From Chitinophagaceae bacterium (GTDB lineage Bacteria; Bacteroidota; Bacteroidia; Chitinophagales; Chitinophagaceae), in contig CANGIT010000005.1 in NCBI GenBank assembly GCA_947454155.1, positions 1 to 64,000 on the forward strand: a stretch of 64,000 nt of DNA, read 5' to 3'. The notes below the pieces were generated by a model, which saw only the letters and a list, made by a program, of their open reading frames with translations, ran no database searches and was not told the origin of the DNA. Made by a program: the position numbers and the translations under genes. Below are positions 45,460 to 55,679 of this stretch, in pieces (position 1 is the first letter of the stretch; the number at the start of each line of letters is the position of its first letter).

Positions 45460-48453
45460 TTAAAATGAAAAGTTGAGACCGATGGTCATTGTTCTTGCAC
45501 TTGGGTAAGGCGTGTGCTCAATACCAAATGAAGGAACTTCACCAATTTGTTTGTTGGTATTTACTTCCGGATCGAAACCTGAGTATTTGGTAATCACAAA
45601 CAGGTTTTGTCCAGTTACATATACCATAGCGCTTTTAGCTACTTTACCGATAGCACCGATATTGTAAGAAAGCGTGGCGTTAGCCAATTTCAGGTAATCA
45701 CCTTTTTCAAGATATCTTGTTGAAGCACTTGTTGGGTTAGCCAAAGTTTCGCCAGAAGAAGCAGCCAGGTCGTATACTGAAGAAGCTACGTTTCTGTCTG
45801 ATTTCAGGTTGGTCAATGACAATACCGCGTTGGCAGTGTTGTTGTAGATGTAGTGACCCATAGCACCATTGAAGTTCAGGCTCAGGCTGAATTTTTTATA
45901 TCCAGCGTTGGCGCTTACACCCAATAAAGTGGTAGGGTTGGGTGAACCGGCAAAGAATTTAGCATCTCCACCTTCGTAGATAGAGATACCGGTTGCTTTG
46001 TCGATACCGAGGAAACGTTTCAGGTAGAACACGTTCATCGCCTGGTTGTTTTTCAACAATTGGCTGTATGCACCTGTAAGACCTTGACCGCTGATTTCAC
46101 CGGTAGGAATTTCCAGACCGAAATCAGTGAGTTTGTTTTTCAGGAAAGATACATTCACACCGAAATCCAAAGTGAAGTCTTTCTTAGTGATGGCATTACC
46201 ATTGAAAGAGAATTCAAGACCATTGTTCACAACGCTACCGTCGATGTTGGTCCAAGTGATGGCAGATCCAACTGGAACGGGATCAGCAGTACCTCTTGGG
46301 TAGATCAGGTTTTTAGTTTTGCGTTGGAAGAAGTCGATGGTAGCATTGATTCTTTTAGCAATGGTGAAATCTGTACCGAAATCGAAAGTAGAAGTAGATT
46401 CCCATTTCAGATTAGGATTCTCAACAGAGTATTTGGTGATTGATCCTTGTCCGATTGTGTAGATAGACTGAGATGCACCAGTTGGGAACTCTTGGTTACC
46501 GGTTACACCATAGCTCGCACGAACTTTGATGTTTTGCAGGTAGTTGAAATCTTTCATGAAAGATTCTTTAGAAAGATTCCAGGCAGCTGCTACTGAAGGG
46601 AAATAACCGTATTTGTTGTTTTTACCGAATTTGGTAGAACCATCCGCACGGAAAGTAGCGGTTAACAGGTATTTGTCGTAGAAGTTGAAAACACCACGAG
46701 CGAAATAAGACTGAAGGTCTCTCAGCGGATCGGCATAAGAACCACCACTTCTGTCGGTTGGTGTAACGAATTGCATGTAGTTGTAGTAAGGCAAATCTCC
46801 GAAGTTGTCGAAGTTTTTAGCACCTTGGTTGCTGCCTCTTCCTTCGAAACGTTGGAACTCGTAACCTACAACCGCGTTCAGGTTGAAGTTTTTGTTGATT
46901 TCTTTATTGTAAGAAAGGGTGTGCGTCAACTGTTGTGTCAGCAATTCTGATTCAGAAATACCGGCCACACCACCTTTGATACCGCTGGCATCATCTCTGG
47001 AAACACCTTGGATGTTGATCCAGTTTTGGATGTAATTTTTACGGATACCGGTGCTGTAGTTGGCAGAATATTGCACTTTGTACTCCAGATCGTTGGTGAT
47101 TCTGTAGTAAGGAGCAAAGCTGAACAAAGCTGTAGTGATTTTAGCATTATCATTATATGCTTCGCTCATTGCCAATGGGTTGATTTGATCACTACCTTTT
47201 ACTACGTTCAAACTTCCGTCTGCTTTGTAGAATGGTTTGGTAGGATTCCATTGCAAAGCCTGACCAATCAAGCTGCCTTTGAAACCGGCGTTGTTGGTGA
47301 TAGGTGCGATGTTTTCAGCAGTTTGAGAAGTGATCACATTGAAATCAAGTCCCAGTCTTTTGTTATCCAAAAATTTGAAGCTGCTGTTCAGCGCAACGTT
47401 GATTTTGCTGAAATCAGTTTTTCTGATGAAACCTTGTTGGTCGAGGTAACCAATCGACAGACGATAACGACCATATTCATTACCACCGCTCATAGAAACG
47501 CCGGTATTGAGGGTTTTACCTGTTCTGCTGATGGCGTCCATGCCATTTACGCTTGAACCATAATCATTGTTAGGTCCCAGGCCAAATTTGGCCAAGCCAG
47601 CTCTGTATTCGTCGCCGGTCAACACCTTGATTTTTTTCAGGATGTTGGCAGTTCCGTAAGAAATGTTGAAATCAAGTTTTGGAGCACCGCTTTGTCCTTT
47701 TTTGGTAGTGATCAACACAACGCCATTAGCACCTCTTGAACCGTAGATAGCTGCGGCAGAAGCGTCTTTCAATACTTCGATAGAAGCGATGTCGTTAGGA
47801 TTGATAAAGTTGAGCGGGTTACCATCTGGCGTATTACCGAGGTCGGGGATACCGGCGCCTGGTCTGGCGTTTCTGTTATCCAGCTGAACACCATCAATAA
47901 CAAACAAAGGTTGGTTACCACCGCGGATAGAAGAAGCACCTCTTACACGGATGGTGGTTCCGGCTCCGGGAGCACCACTATTGTTGATGACTTGAACACC
48001 CGAAACTTTACCCTGGATCAACTGATCAGGTGAAGTTTGTGTTCCTTTGTTGAAGTCTTTTGCGCTAACAGATCCAACCGAACCGGTCAGGTCTTTTTTA
48101 CGCACGGTACCGTAACCTACCACTACGAAAGCAGCCATTTGATCGGCAGCAGACTTCAATGATACGTTTACAGTAGAAACACCTTTGATTGAAACCTCTT
48201 CTTCGGTATAACCGACAGAGCTTACAACCAATTTAGACGCAGTTTCAGGCACAGATACCGAAAAGGTACCGTCGGCTGAAGTTTGCGTTCCCAGCTTTGT
48301 TCCTTTTACAAGGACTGAAGAACCGGATAAAGCTTCCCCTTTTTCGTTGGTTACTTTACCGCTGATGGTTTTTTGCTGGGCTAACAGGGCCACAGGTAAT
48401 GCGACCATGAAGAAGACTGTAAATAGTCTCTTAGCAAGCAGTTTTACATTCAT
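45460..48453 (-). CDS. SusC/RagA family TonB-linked outer membrane protein
   Basis: Carboxypeptidase-like domain TISGKVTNEKGEALSGSSVLVKGTKLGT; plug RIRGASSIRGGNQPLFVIDGVQLDN..., ASAAAIYGSRGANGVVLITTKKGQ. Confidence 0.95.
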   Translation of the reverse strand: MNVKLLAKRLFTVFFMVALPVALLAQQKTISGKVTNEKGEALSGSSVLVKGTKLGTQTSADGTFSVSVPETASKLVVSSVGYTEEEVSIKGVSTVNVSLKSAADQMAAFVVVGYGTVRKKDLTGSVGSVSAKDFNKGTQTSPDQLIQGKVSGVQVINNSGAPGAGTTIRVRGASSIRGGNQPLFVIDGVQLDNRNARPGAGIPDLGNTPDGNPLNFINPNDIASIEVLKDASAAAIYGSRGANGVVLITTKKGQSGAPKLDFNISYGTANILKKIKVLTGDEYRAGLAKFGLGPNNDYGSSVNGMDAISRTGKTLNTGVSMSGGNEYGRYRLSIGYLDQQGFIRKTDFSKINVALNSSFKFLDNKRLGLDFNVITSQTAENIAPITNNAGFKGSLIGQALQWNPTKPFYKADGSLNVVKGSDQINPLAMSEAYNDNAKITTALFSFAPYYRITNDLEYKVQYSANYSTGIRKNYIQNWINIQGVSRDDASGIKGGVAGISESELLTQQLTHTLSYNKEINKNFNLNAVVGYEFQRFEGRGSNQGAKNFDNFGDLPYYNYMQFVTPTDRSGGSYADPLRDLQSYFARGVFNFYDKYLLTATFRADGSTKFGKNNKYGYFPSVAAAWNLSKESFMKDFNYLQNIKVRASYGVTGNQEFPTGASQSIYTIGQGSITKYSVENPNLKWESTSTFDFGTDFTIAKRINATIDFFQRKTKNLIYPRGTADPVPVGSAITWTNIDGSVVNNGLEFSFNGNAITKKDFTLDFGVNVSFLKNKLTDFGLEIPTGEISGQGLTGAYSQLLKNNQAMNVFYLKRFLGIDKATGISIYEGGDAKFFAGSPNPTTLLGVSANAGYKKFSLSLNFNGAMGHYIYNNTANAVLSLTNLKSDRNVASSVYDLAASSGETLANPTSASTRYLEKGDYLKLANATLSYNIGAIGKVAKSAMVYVTGQNLFVITKYSGFDPEVNTNKQIGEVPSFGIEHTPYPSARTMTIGLNFSF

Positions 48454-48534
48454 AATGCAGATTGTTTAGTAAATGAATACGTGAAAATAGTGGTTTCGAC
48501 CATTATAAAATTATTAACAAATAACGAAGGCGAG

Positions 48535-48548
48535 CGCAAACGTTTGCG
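48535..48548. promoter_or_regulatory. Putative LacI-family operator CGCAAACGTTTGCG
   Basis: 14-bp perfect palindrome in the susC-lacI intergenic region; an additional GTTTGCG half-site lies 5 bp downstream (48554-48560). Confidence 0.8.
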
Positions 48549-48603
48549 AAATAGTTTGCGGTGGATAAAAAATTACTTTATTTTCGGGGCCAATTTTATT
48601 TAC

Positions 48604-49590
48604 ATGGAGAACGTAACACTGAAAAAAATATCCGAAGTCCTGGGGCTAAGCATTTCCACCATTTCAAGAGCGTTGAAAGATCACCCCGATATCTCCCCCC
48701 AAACCAAAGCGAAGGTAAGAGAATTGGCCAACACCCTCGATTACGAGCCCAATGCCAATGCCATCAACCTCAGAACCCGTAATAATAATGTGTTCGGTTT
48801 GATGATTCCATCTGCCAACAACAGCTTCTACAATTCTTTTCTTTCTTCGCTGGAAGAAGACTGCCGTAAAAATGGCTATTCACTCATCATCATGCAGACT
48901 GCTGATGATCCTGAAGTGGAAAAAAGCATCCTCAAGCTCTACCGTCAAAACAGGGTAGCCGGAATTTTCGCCTGCCTCTCTCCCGGTACAAAAGACCTGG
49001 ATGCCTATAAAAAACTCGACGACATGTCGATTCCGGTTATTTTCTTCGATAAGATTCCTGATACCGACAGTTTTAAAGTAAGCGTGGATGACGAAAAAGC
49101 CACCATCATCGCGGTGAATGAATTGCTGAAAGCCGGCAAGAAAAATATTCTGGGCTTGTTTGGTAATCGGCAGGTGTCGATAACCAAAAACAGATTGAAA
49201 GCTTTCAAGCAGGTGCTGAGCGAAGAAAAAAAGGTTGGCTTCAACATCGAGTTTGTAGTGAATGCCAGTGAGGCCTATGAAACCTGTTATAAATATTATG
49301 CTCAAAACCCGGCTCCGGATGCCATATTTTGTATGAGCGATGAAATCATGACTGGTGCCATGAAGGCCTTGCAACAGATGAAAATAAACTATCCCGATAA
49401 AACCGGTATTATCAGCATCAGCGACGGCTCTCTTCCCAATCTTTATTTTCCCGAAATCACTTATGTGGAAACCAGCGGCCACAAACTGGGCAAAAAAACT
49501 TTTGAATGTATGATCTCAAGAATCAACAATCTGCCTTACCAGAAAAACAATCTGGTAGAGCCATTGCTTTTTAAAGGCGGGTCATTGTAA
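48604..49590 (+). CDS. LacI family transcriptional regulator
   Basis: VTLKKISEVLGLSISTISRALKDHPDISPQTKAKVRELA HTH; periplasmic-binding-like core. Annotated start moved from 48481 to ATG 48604. Confidence 0.93.
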   Translation: MENVTLKKISEVLGLSISTISRALKDHPDISPQTKAKVRELANTLDYEPNANAINLRTRNNNVFGLMIPSANNSFYNSFLSSLEEDCRKNGYSLIIMQTADDPEVEKSILKLYRQNRVAGIFACLSPGTKDLDAYKKLDDMSIPVIFFDKIPDTDSFKVSVDDEKATIIAVNELLKAGKKNILGLFGNRQVSITKNRLKAFKQVLSEEKKVGFNIEFVVNASEAYETCYKYYAQNPAPDAIFCMSDEIMTGAMKALQQMKINYPDKTGIISISDGSLPNLYFPEITYVETSGHKLGKKTFECMISRINNLPYQKNNLVEPLLFKGGSL

Positions 49591-49723
49591 AATGAAGATG
49601 GATGATGAGGATGAACTCTAATCACATTTCACTTTGATTGTCATTCCTCCTTATGAAAAGTCTCTATACTTATACATCTGTATACCCTGAGAATTTCCCT
49701 ATCTTTTGCACTCAATTTTTTTC

Positions 49724-52135
49724 ATGAGCAAGTTTATTTTTTCAATCAGTATTTTTTTTGCGTTGACCGATTTTAGTTTTGCACAATTCCGTGTTGACCA
49801 TAACACGTTGAAATGGCAAAACAACCAAGGTGAATTCAGCTTTGCTTTATACCGTAACGACATCCTCAAAATCACTTTTGTTCCGGATAGTTACAAAAAG
49901 AATGAACAGATCAGCGATGCAGTGATCTTGTCTCCGATGAAAGCAGCCCCGGTAATCAAAAGCAGTAATCAGGCCTTGCTGGGTGATTTTTTTATCACGA
50001 CAGAAGGAGATAACATTTATTTCGACAAGGAAAGAAAATGTATCCTAACAGGCACGTTTAAAGGCCAGGAATATCATGGTTTTAAGTTTGCACTTGATGA
50101 GGATGAAAAAATATACGGCACCGGCGAAAGGGCCGTTCCCCTGAACAGAAGAGGCTATGCATTGCCGCTTTACAATGAACCGCATGGCTGGTATGGTGTA
50201 GGACAAACGATCATGAACTACCACATCCCGCTGGTGACTTCTTCCAAACTTTATACGTTGTTTTTCGACAACCCCGGAAAAGGTTATTTTGATATCGGTA
50301 AAAAAGAGCCCAACACGCTTGAATACGGAGTTTGTTCGGGTGAATTGAACTTTTACCTGATCCTCGGAAACAGCTACCCGCATCTCCTGCAATCTTATCA
50401 AGCACTTACCGGCACACAGCCGCTGCCGCCAAGATGGAGCATGGGTAATTTCATGAGTCGCTTTGGCTACACCGATGAAGTACAGGTGAAAAACATCTAT
50501 GCAAAGATGAAAGCCGACTCTATTCCCGTTGATGCCGTCATCTTCGACTTGTTCTGGTTTGGCGACAGCATCAAAGGCGGATTGGGCAATCTCGACTGGG
50601 TCAATAAAAAAGCATGGCCCAATCCTCAACGCATGATCGCCGATTTTAATAAAGATGGCGTAAAAACAATCCTGATTACCGAACCCTTCATTCTCGAAAA
50701 AACAAAATACTACGATTCACTTAAAACCAGTCTGGCTGTAGACAGTGCGGGGAAAAATTTCCGCCTGACAGATTTTTACTTCGGCTATGGTGGGCTGTTA
50801 GACATCTTCAGGAATGAAGCGAAGGACAAGTTCTGGAAACTTTACAAGAAGCAAATGGATATCGGAGTGGAAGGCTGGTGGGGCGATTTGGGTGAACCCG
50901 AAAAACATCCGGCCGGCATACATCACAACCTGAAAGACTTTGGCTTTAAAAGATTGTTCGCAGCCGATGAAGTGCATAACATATATGGTCACTACTGGAC
51001 TAAAATGTTGTACACCCACTACGAAAAAGAATTTCCGAATAAAAGACTGTTCAGTTTAAACCGCAGTGGCTATGCCGGTTCGCAACGATACAACATTTTT
51101 CCCTGGAGCGGCGATGTGGCGCGTAGCTGGTCGGGCTATCAGGCGCAGCTGCCAATCATGCTGGGCATGAGCATGAGCGGTATTCCATACATACATTCCG
51201 ATGCCGGAGGATTCACCGGTGGCGACAAAGACCAGGAGCTCTATGTGAGATGGATGCAATTCTCCTCTTATTCTCCTGTATTGAGGCCGCATGCTTTCGC
51301 ACTCTATGGCATCGATCCGGGCTCTACCAGCTTTCCCAGCGAAGCGGCGCTGATGGACGATCCTTTCAAGTCGGCCGCCAAAACGGCTATTGTTAACCGT
51401 TATCACCGGCTCCCCTATCACTATTCACTCTGTTATGAGCAAACGAAGCATGCTGAGCCTTTGGTAAGTCCCTTGTATTATTATTTCAGCAGCGACACCA
51501 CCGCCACGGCCACGGAAGATGAATTCATGTATGGTAAAAATCTGCTCATTGCACCCGTACTCGAAAAAGGGATAACAGACAGGAAAATATATCTTCCCAA
51601 AGGAAACTGGTACGCATGGAACAACAACAATGCCATGAGAGGCGGGCAATACAGCCAGGTAAACGCGGCACTCGATAAGATTCCTGTTTTTGTAAAAGCC
51701 GGCAGTTTCATTCCCTTGTTACCCGAAAATCTGAAAATACAAAACACATCAACCTACAGTACTGCAAACATAGACTGGCATTACTACATGAACAGCGACA
51801 GCTCTGCCTTCACCCTTTTTGATGATGACGGTGAAAGCAGAAAATCCATTGAGCAACATCAATATGAGTTGATTACCGCAACTGCAGCCAAAACAGGTCC
51901 AAACACCCATATCAGTTTCAGCAGCAACAAGGGAAATTTCATGGGACGTCCGAAACAAAGAAATTTCAGACTGATCGTACACGGGCTGCAAGAGGAAGTC
52001 TATTTTCCAACATTCATCATCAACAAAAAAATCAGGGCAGTGTCAAAAAATGAGCTAGGAGATTTTGTCATTCCCTTTACTTTCACCGGACAAAATGTGG
52101 ACATCATCATCAAACAATCACTCATCAAACAATAG
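49724..52135 (+). CDS. GH31 alpha-glucosidase/xylosidase family
   Basis: KIYGTGERAVPLNRRG, VEGWWGDLGEPEKHPAG, SRSGYAGSQRYNIFPWSGD-like LNRSGYAGSQRYNIFPWSGD; signal peptide from ATG 49724. Confidence 0.92.
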   Translation: MSKFIFSISIFFALTDFSFAQFRVDHNTLKWQNNQGEFSFALYRNDILKITFVPDSYKKNEQISDAVILSPMKAAPVIKSSNQALLGDFFITTEGDNIYFDKERKCILTGTFKGQEYHGFKFALDEDEKIYGTGERAVPLNRRGYALPLYNEPHGWYGVGQTIMNYHIPLVTSSKLYTLFFDNPGKGYFDIGKKEPNTLEYGVCSGELNFYLILGNSYPHLLQSYQALTGTQPLPPRWSMGNFMSRFGYTDEVQVKNIYAKMKADSIPVDAVIFDLFWFGDSIKGGLGNLDWVNKKAWPNPQRMIADFNKDGVKTILITEPFILEKTKYYDSLKTSLAVDSAGKNFRLTDFYFGYGGLLDIFRNEAKDKFWKLYKKQMDIGVEGWWGDLGEPEKHPAGIHHNLKDFGFKRLFAADEVHNIYGHYWTKMLYTHYEKEFPNKRLFSLNRSGYAGSQRYNIFPWSGDVARSWSGYQAQLPIMLGMSMSGIPYIHSDAGGFTGGDKDQELYVRWMQFSSYSPVLRPHAFALYGIDPGSTSFPSEAALMDDPFKSAAKTAIVNRYHRLPYHYSLCYEQTKHAEPLVSPLYYYFSSDTTATATEDEFMYGKNLLIAPVLEKGITDRKIYLPKGNWYAWNNNNAMRGGQYSQVNAALDKIPVFVKAGSFIPLLPENLKIQNTSTYSTANIDWHYYMNSDSSAFTLFDDDGESRKSIEQHQYELITATAAKTGPNTHISFSSNKGNFMGRPKQRNFRLIVHGLQEEVYFPTFIINKKIRAVSKNELGDFVIPFTFTGQNVDIIIKQSLIKQ

Positions 52136-52151
52136 TAACTACTGAATAAAA

Positions 52152-53003
52152 ATGGATCCCCATCAATACAACTTACAGGCAAAGTTTCAACAAGACGGAT
52201 ACCTGATTATGGAAAACTTCAACAGCGATGAGGAATGCGATAGGCTGATGCAAAGGGCTGAAGAACTTTCAAGGGCCTTCAATTATGAAGGCCATCCCTC
52301 AGTATTTCAAACGACGGAACAAAGCAAAAGCACGGATGATTATTTTTTGAATTCGGGCGACAATATTTCTTTCTTTTTTGAAAAAGACGCATTTGATGAA
52401 AATGGAAAGCTGCGATACGACATTTTCAGGTCGTTGAATAAAATCGGTCATGCTTTACACGACCTGGATCCTGTTTTCGGGATATTTTCACGTTCGGACC
52501 AAATGCAAAAACTGGCCGTTGAACTTGGCTTAAAGGAGCACCTGATGATACAAAGCATGTACATCATGAAACATGCGAAAATAGGCGGCGTGGTGGATGT
52601 GCACCAGGATTCAAGTTTTCTTTATACCGAGCCCGAATCCTGCATCGGATTCTGGTTCGCTTTGGAAGATGCCACCATCGAAAATGGTTGCCTTTGGGCT
52701 AAGCCTGGCGGGCATCAGACCAGTCTTCGCTGTCGTTTCAGAAGAAAAGAGGGAGGCGGTACCGAAATGTTAAGCCTTGACGAAGCGCCAATTTCAACAG
52801 AAGATATGCAGCCACTTGAAGTAAAGAAAGGGACCTGCATCGTTTTACATGGCTTGTTGCCACATTACAGTTTGCCCAATACCAGCGGAAAATCAAGACA
52901 GGCTTATGCCATACATACCACACACAAGGATGCTGTATACCCGTCCGACAACTGGCTGAAAAGAGAACGCAGCGAGATCAGACCGATTGTCACAAAAGTG
53001 TGA
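52152..53003 (+). CDS. Phytanoyl-CoA dioxygenase family protein
   Basis: GYLIMENFNSDEECDRLM, VDVHQDSSFLYTEPESCIGFWFALEDATIENGCLWAKPGGH, LLPHYSLPNTSGKSRQAYAIH. Confidence 0.88.
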   Translation: MDPHQYNLQAKFQQDGYLIMENFNSDEECDRLMQRAEELSRAFNYEGHPSVFQTTEQSKSTDDYFLNSGDNISFFFEKDAFDENGKLRYDIFRSLNKIGHALHDLDPVFGIFSRSDQMQKLAVELGLKEHLMIQSMYIMKHAKIGGVVDVHQDSSFLYTEPESCIGFWFALEDATIENGCLWAKPGGHQTSLRCRFRRKEGGGTEMLSLDEAPISTEDMQPLEVKKGTCIVLHGLLPHYSLPNTSGKSRQAYAIHTTHKDAVYPSDNWLKRERSEIRPIVTKV

Positions 53004-53023
53004 TCTGGCGATGTAACAAAGAT

Positions 53024-54088
53024 TTATTGAAAAAGACCAAAGAATATGGATGCATTGGATTTCACAGAATAGTCATCGATCACCCGATGACGTGCGCGTT
53101 TACCCATCTCCGTTCTTAGTATGGGGTCAGTGATGAGTCTTTCGATTTTTTCATACCATTCCTGCTCCGTATCGGCCCAAAAGCCCTCAATACCATTTTG
53201 AACCACCAACTTATTGGCGCCTACCGGACTCACCACAGCCGGAATACCCAGGCTCATATATTGAATAGCTTTGAAAGCACATTTGCCCATTTCCACTTCG
53301 GAATTGGCCAGAGGCATGATACCGATATGTATTTTCATGAGGTCCTCAATTTCTGATTCCAGTTTCCATCTCACATATTCATACTTCACTTTTTCCAGAT
53401 GCGGATCGCGATTGGCGATGATGAGATAATCGAAATCATATTTTTGCTGCAAACGATAAACAGCCTCATTGATCATTTTGAGGTTGTAAAGATTGGTGTA
53501 TGTTCCCGTCCAGCCGATGGTTAGTTTTCCCTGATGTTGATCACGGATTTGATTGTGATAATTGTCTGTGTTCACAACCGTGGGGATGACACGCACATCC
53601 TTGCAAAATTGTTGAGCATAGTCGGCAAGATATTCGTTGCCCACACTAACGATATGACTCATCTTGCAGATGAGTGGCACTTTCCAGGTACACTTCAAAC
53701 CGGCTACTCCGGGATTGGCCACAGAGGCAAGTTTGACCCATATGGCATCATCAAAATCGTAGATGATTTTCTTACGGAAAACTTTTGTAATAAGCCACTC
53801 TATGACAGGAGGACCAATGGGCGCCGCCTCACGGTGGATGTAAACGAAATCGTAACGAAACAACGTAAAAAGAAGCAGAAATCTTTTAACGAAACCCATG
53901 AAAATACCCATCACCTTTTGTGGAAGATGACCATTCTGGTGCAAAACCTTCCATGCCGATTCACTTAAAAACGGACGAAAATCAAATGACAGATCGGATC
54001 TATCCTTCAGCTTGATATAATGTTCGAACCTGAACCTTTGACTGGGGGAAATATTTCCAGGAGCAGGAATGAGTAATAATATTTTCAA
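53024..54088 (-). CDS. Glycosyltransferase (GT4-like)
   Basis: KILLLIPAPGNISPSQRFRFEHYIK..., LTIGWTGTYTNLYNLKMI, GKCAFKAIQYMSLGIPAVVSPVGANKLVV. Confidence 0.85.
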   Translation of the reverse strand: MKILLLIPAPGNISPSQRFRFEHYIKLKDRSDLSFDFRPFLSESAWKVLHQNGHLPQKVMGIFMGFVKRFLLLFTLFRYDFVYIHREAAPIGPPVIEWLITKVFRKKIIYDFDDAIWVKLASVANPGVAGLKCTWKVPLICKMSHIVSVGNEYLADYAQQFCKDVRVIPTVVNTDNYHNQIRDQHQGKLTIGWTGTYTNLYNLKMINEAVYRLQQKYDFDYLIIANRDPHLEKVKYEYVRWKLESEIEDLMKIHIGIMPLANSEVEMGKCAFKAIQYMSLGIPAVVSPVGANKLVVQNGIEGFWADTEQEWYEKIERLITDPILRTEMGKRARHRVIDDYSVKSNASIFFGLFQ

Positions 54089-54360
54089 AAAAACAGATTT
54101 GTAATGGGCTCAAAAATACTAAACTAATCTGTAATATAAATTCGAAAATGTTCAAAATCTTCTCATGGTCAACTTGCCATATTCGTGTTGATGGGAATCA
54201 CCTCAATTACCGCTGATGGTCATCATACAAGAAACGATCGAAAATTATTTTCGACACACAATGCATCAATTTAAAATTGAATTACCGCTGAGATTGTTGG
54301 TGCTTTTATAAAATGAACAACGTGTTAGCCGTTCAAATCGAAACTGTAAACCATTTAAAC

Positions 54361-55671
54361 ATGAAACATTATCTCTTATCCATCGTCTTGATGGGCTGTC
54401 TTGTTGGTTTTAAGCCAACGAAATCTGAAGCGCAAGTGCAGGTCAGTTTTCAATTATTTTATGATGATTTGAGTCCTTATGGCAACTGGTTTCACCATAA
54501 CACTTACGGATACGTATGGAAGCCTGAGCTGTCGGGCAATTTTTTTCCATATGGCAGTAACGGTTATTGGGTTTATACTGAAGCGGGCTGGACCTGGTAT
54601 TCTGATTATCGTTGGGGCTGGGCTCCATTTCATTATGGGAAATGGTTTTACGATGAATATTACGGATGGGTTTGGGTACCCGGATACGAGTGGGCGCCGG
54701 CCTGGGTGGTTTGGCGTTCATGCAATGGCTACTATGGCTGGACGCCATGGGAACCGGGCATCAGCATTAATTTCGCCTTCAGCAACAATTATCATCAGCA
54801 ACATCAGCAATGGAGATTCATTCGCAACAGAGATCTGGGAAGAAGAGATATGGAAAAAAGGATAACCGGCTTCGGATCTTATGTTAACTTGTTGAATAAA
54901 TCTTCAGTGATTGAAAACAGGCAAGCGGATCATCACAATAGTATTTATCATGCCGGGCCCTTCAGAAAAGAAGTAGAAAAAATTACGCAAAAAAAATTGA
55001 GCCCCTGGGTAATTAAAGAAACCAACACTCCTTCTCAAAGCATCAGAAAAAACAACATGGTTATTTTTCGGCCCCAATTCAATGAAGCACAAAACAACAA
55101 TGTAGTGGCGGCACCAAAAAAGGTATTGAATTGGAATCAGCCCAAAACAGAAATTGTACCTGTTCGCGAGGAGCATCATCCCGTGAAACAAATGCCTGCG
55201 AATGAGCCTGAAAACAACAAGCCTAAAATGGAAAATCCGCAACATCAACCTACTGTCATCACGCCAAAACAACCTGCAGGACACGAAGTACAGGCACCTG
55301 TAAAAGTTGAAGCACCGTTTCCTCCCAAAAAAGAAATGCAAAACAATCCACCCGTTATCACACCCAAACAACCTGATGTTCCGGTGAAACAAGTTCCGAA
55401 AGAAGAACGTCAGCCAATGAACATTCCATCTCATGTTAATCCTTTAAAAGAAAGACCGGAAAAACAACAACCGGTTGTTCCTCAGCCGCGGAAGGAAGCT
55501 CCGGTGTTGCAAAGGCCTATGGCACAACCGCGTGAAGTCGCACCTCCTGCACGTAACGTACAACAACCACAAGTGAAACCGGTGACGCCGTCAAGAAACT
55601 TTCAACAGCCCGAAAAAAGACAGGAACCAGTTAAAAACAAACCACAGAAAAAAGAGAAAAGAGATTCTTGA
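54361..55671 (+). CDS. DUF6600-like W/Y/G-rich protein with Pro/Gln/Lys-rich low-complexity tail
   Basis: FYDDLSPYGNWFHHNTYGYVWKPE...GWAPFHYGKWFYDEYYGWVWVPGYEWAPAWVVWR; tail has repeated VITPKQP. Confidence 0.75.
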   Translation: MKHYLLSIVLMGCLVGFKPTKSEAQVQVSFQLFYDDLSPYGNWFHHNTYGYVWKPELSGNFFPYGSNGYWVYTEAGWTWYSDYRWGWAPFHYGKWFYDEYYGWVWVPGYEWAPAWVVWRSCNGYYGWTPWEPGISINFAFSNNYHQQHQQWRFIRNRDLGRRDMEKRITGFGSYVNLLNKSSVIENRQADHHNSIYHAGPFRKEVEKITQKKLSPWVIKETNTPSQSIRKNNMVIFRPQFNEAQNNNVVAAPKKVLNWNQPKTEIVPVREEHHPVKQMPANEPENNKPKMENPQHQPTVITPKQPAGHEVQAPVKVEAPFPPKKEMQNNPPVITPKQPDVPVKQVPKEERQPMNIPSHVNPLKERPEKQQPVVPQPRKEAPVLQRPMAQPREVAPPARNVQQPQVKPVTPSRNFQQPEKRQEPVKNKPQKKEKRDS

Positions 55672-55679
55672 TTTTTTGT

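Noticed and set aside
46009-46024. AAACGTTT core in susC
   Set aside because: Coding sequence (RFLG region), flanks do not match the GCAAACGTTTGC operator.
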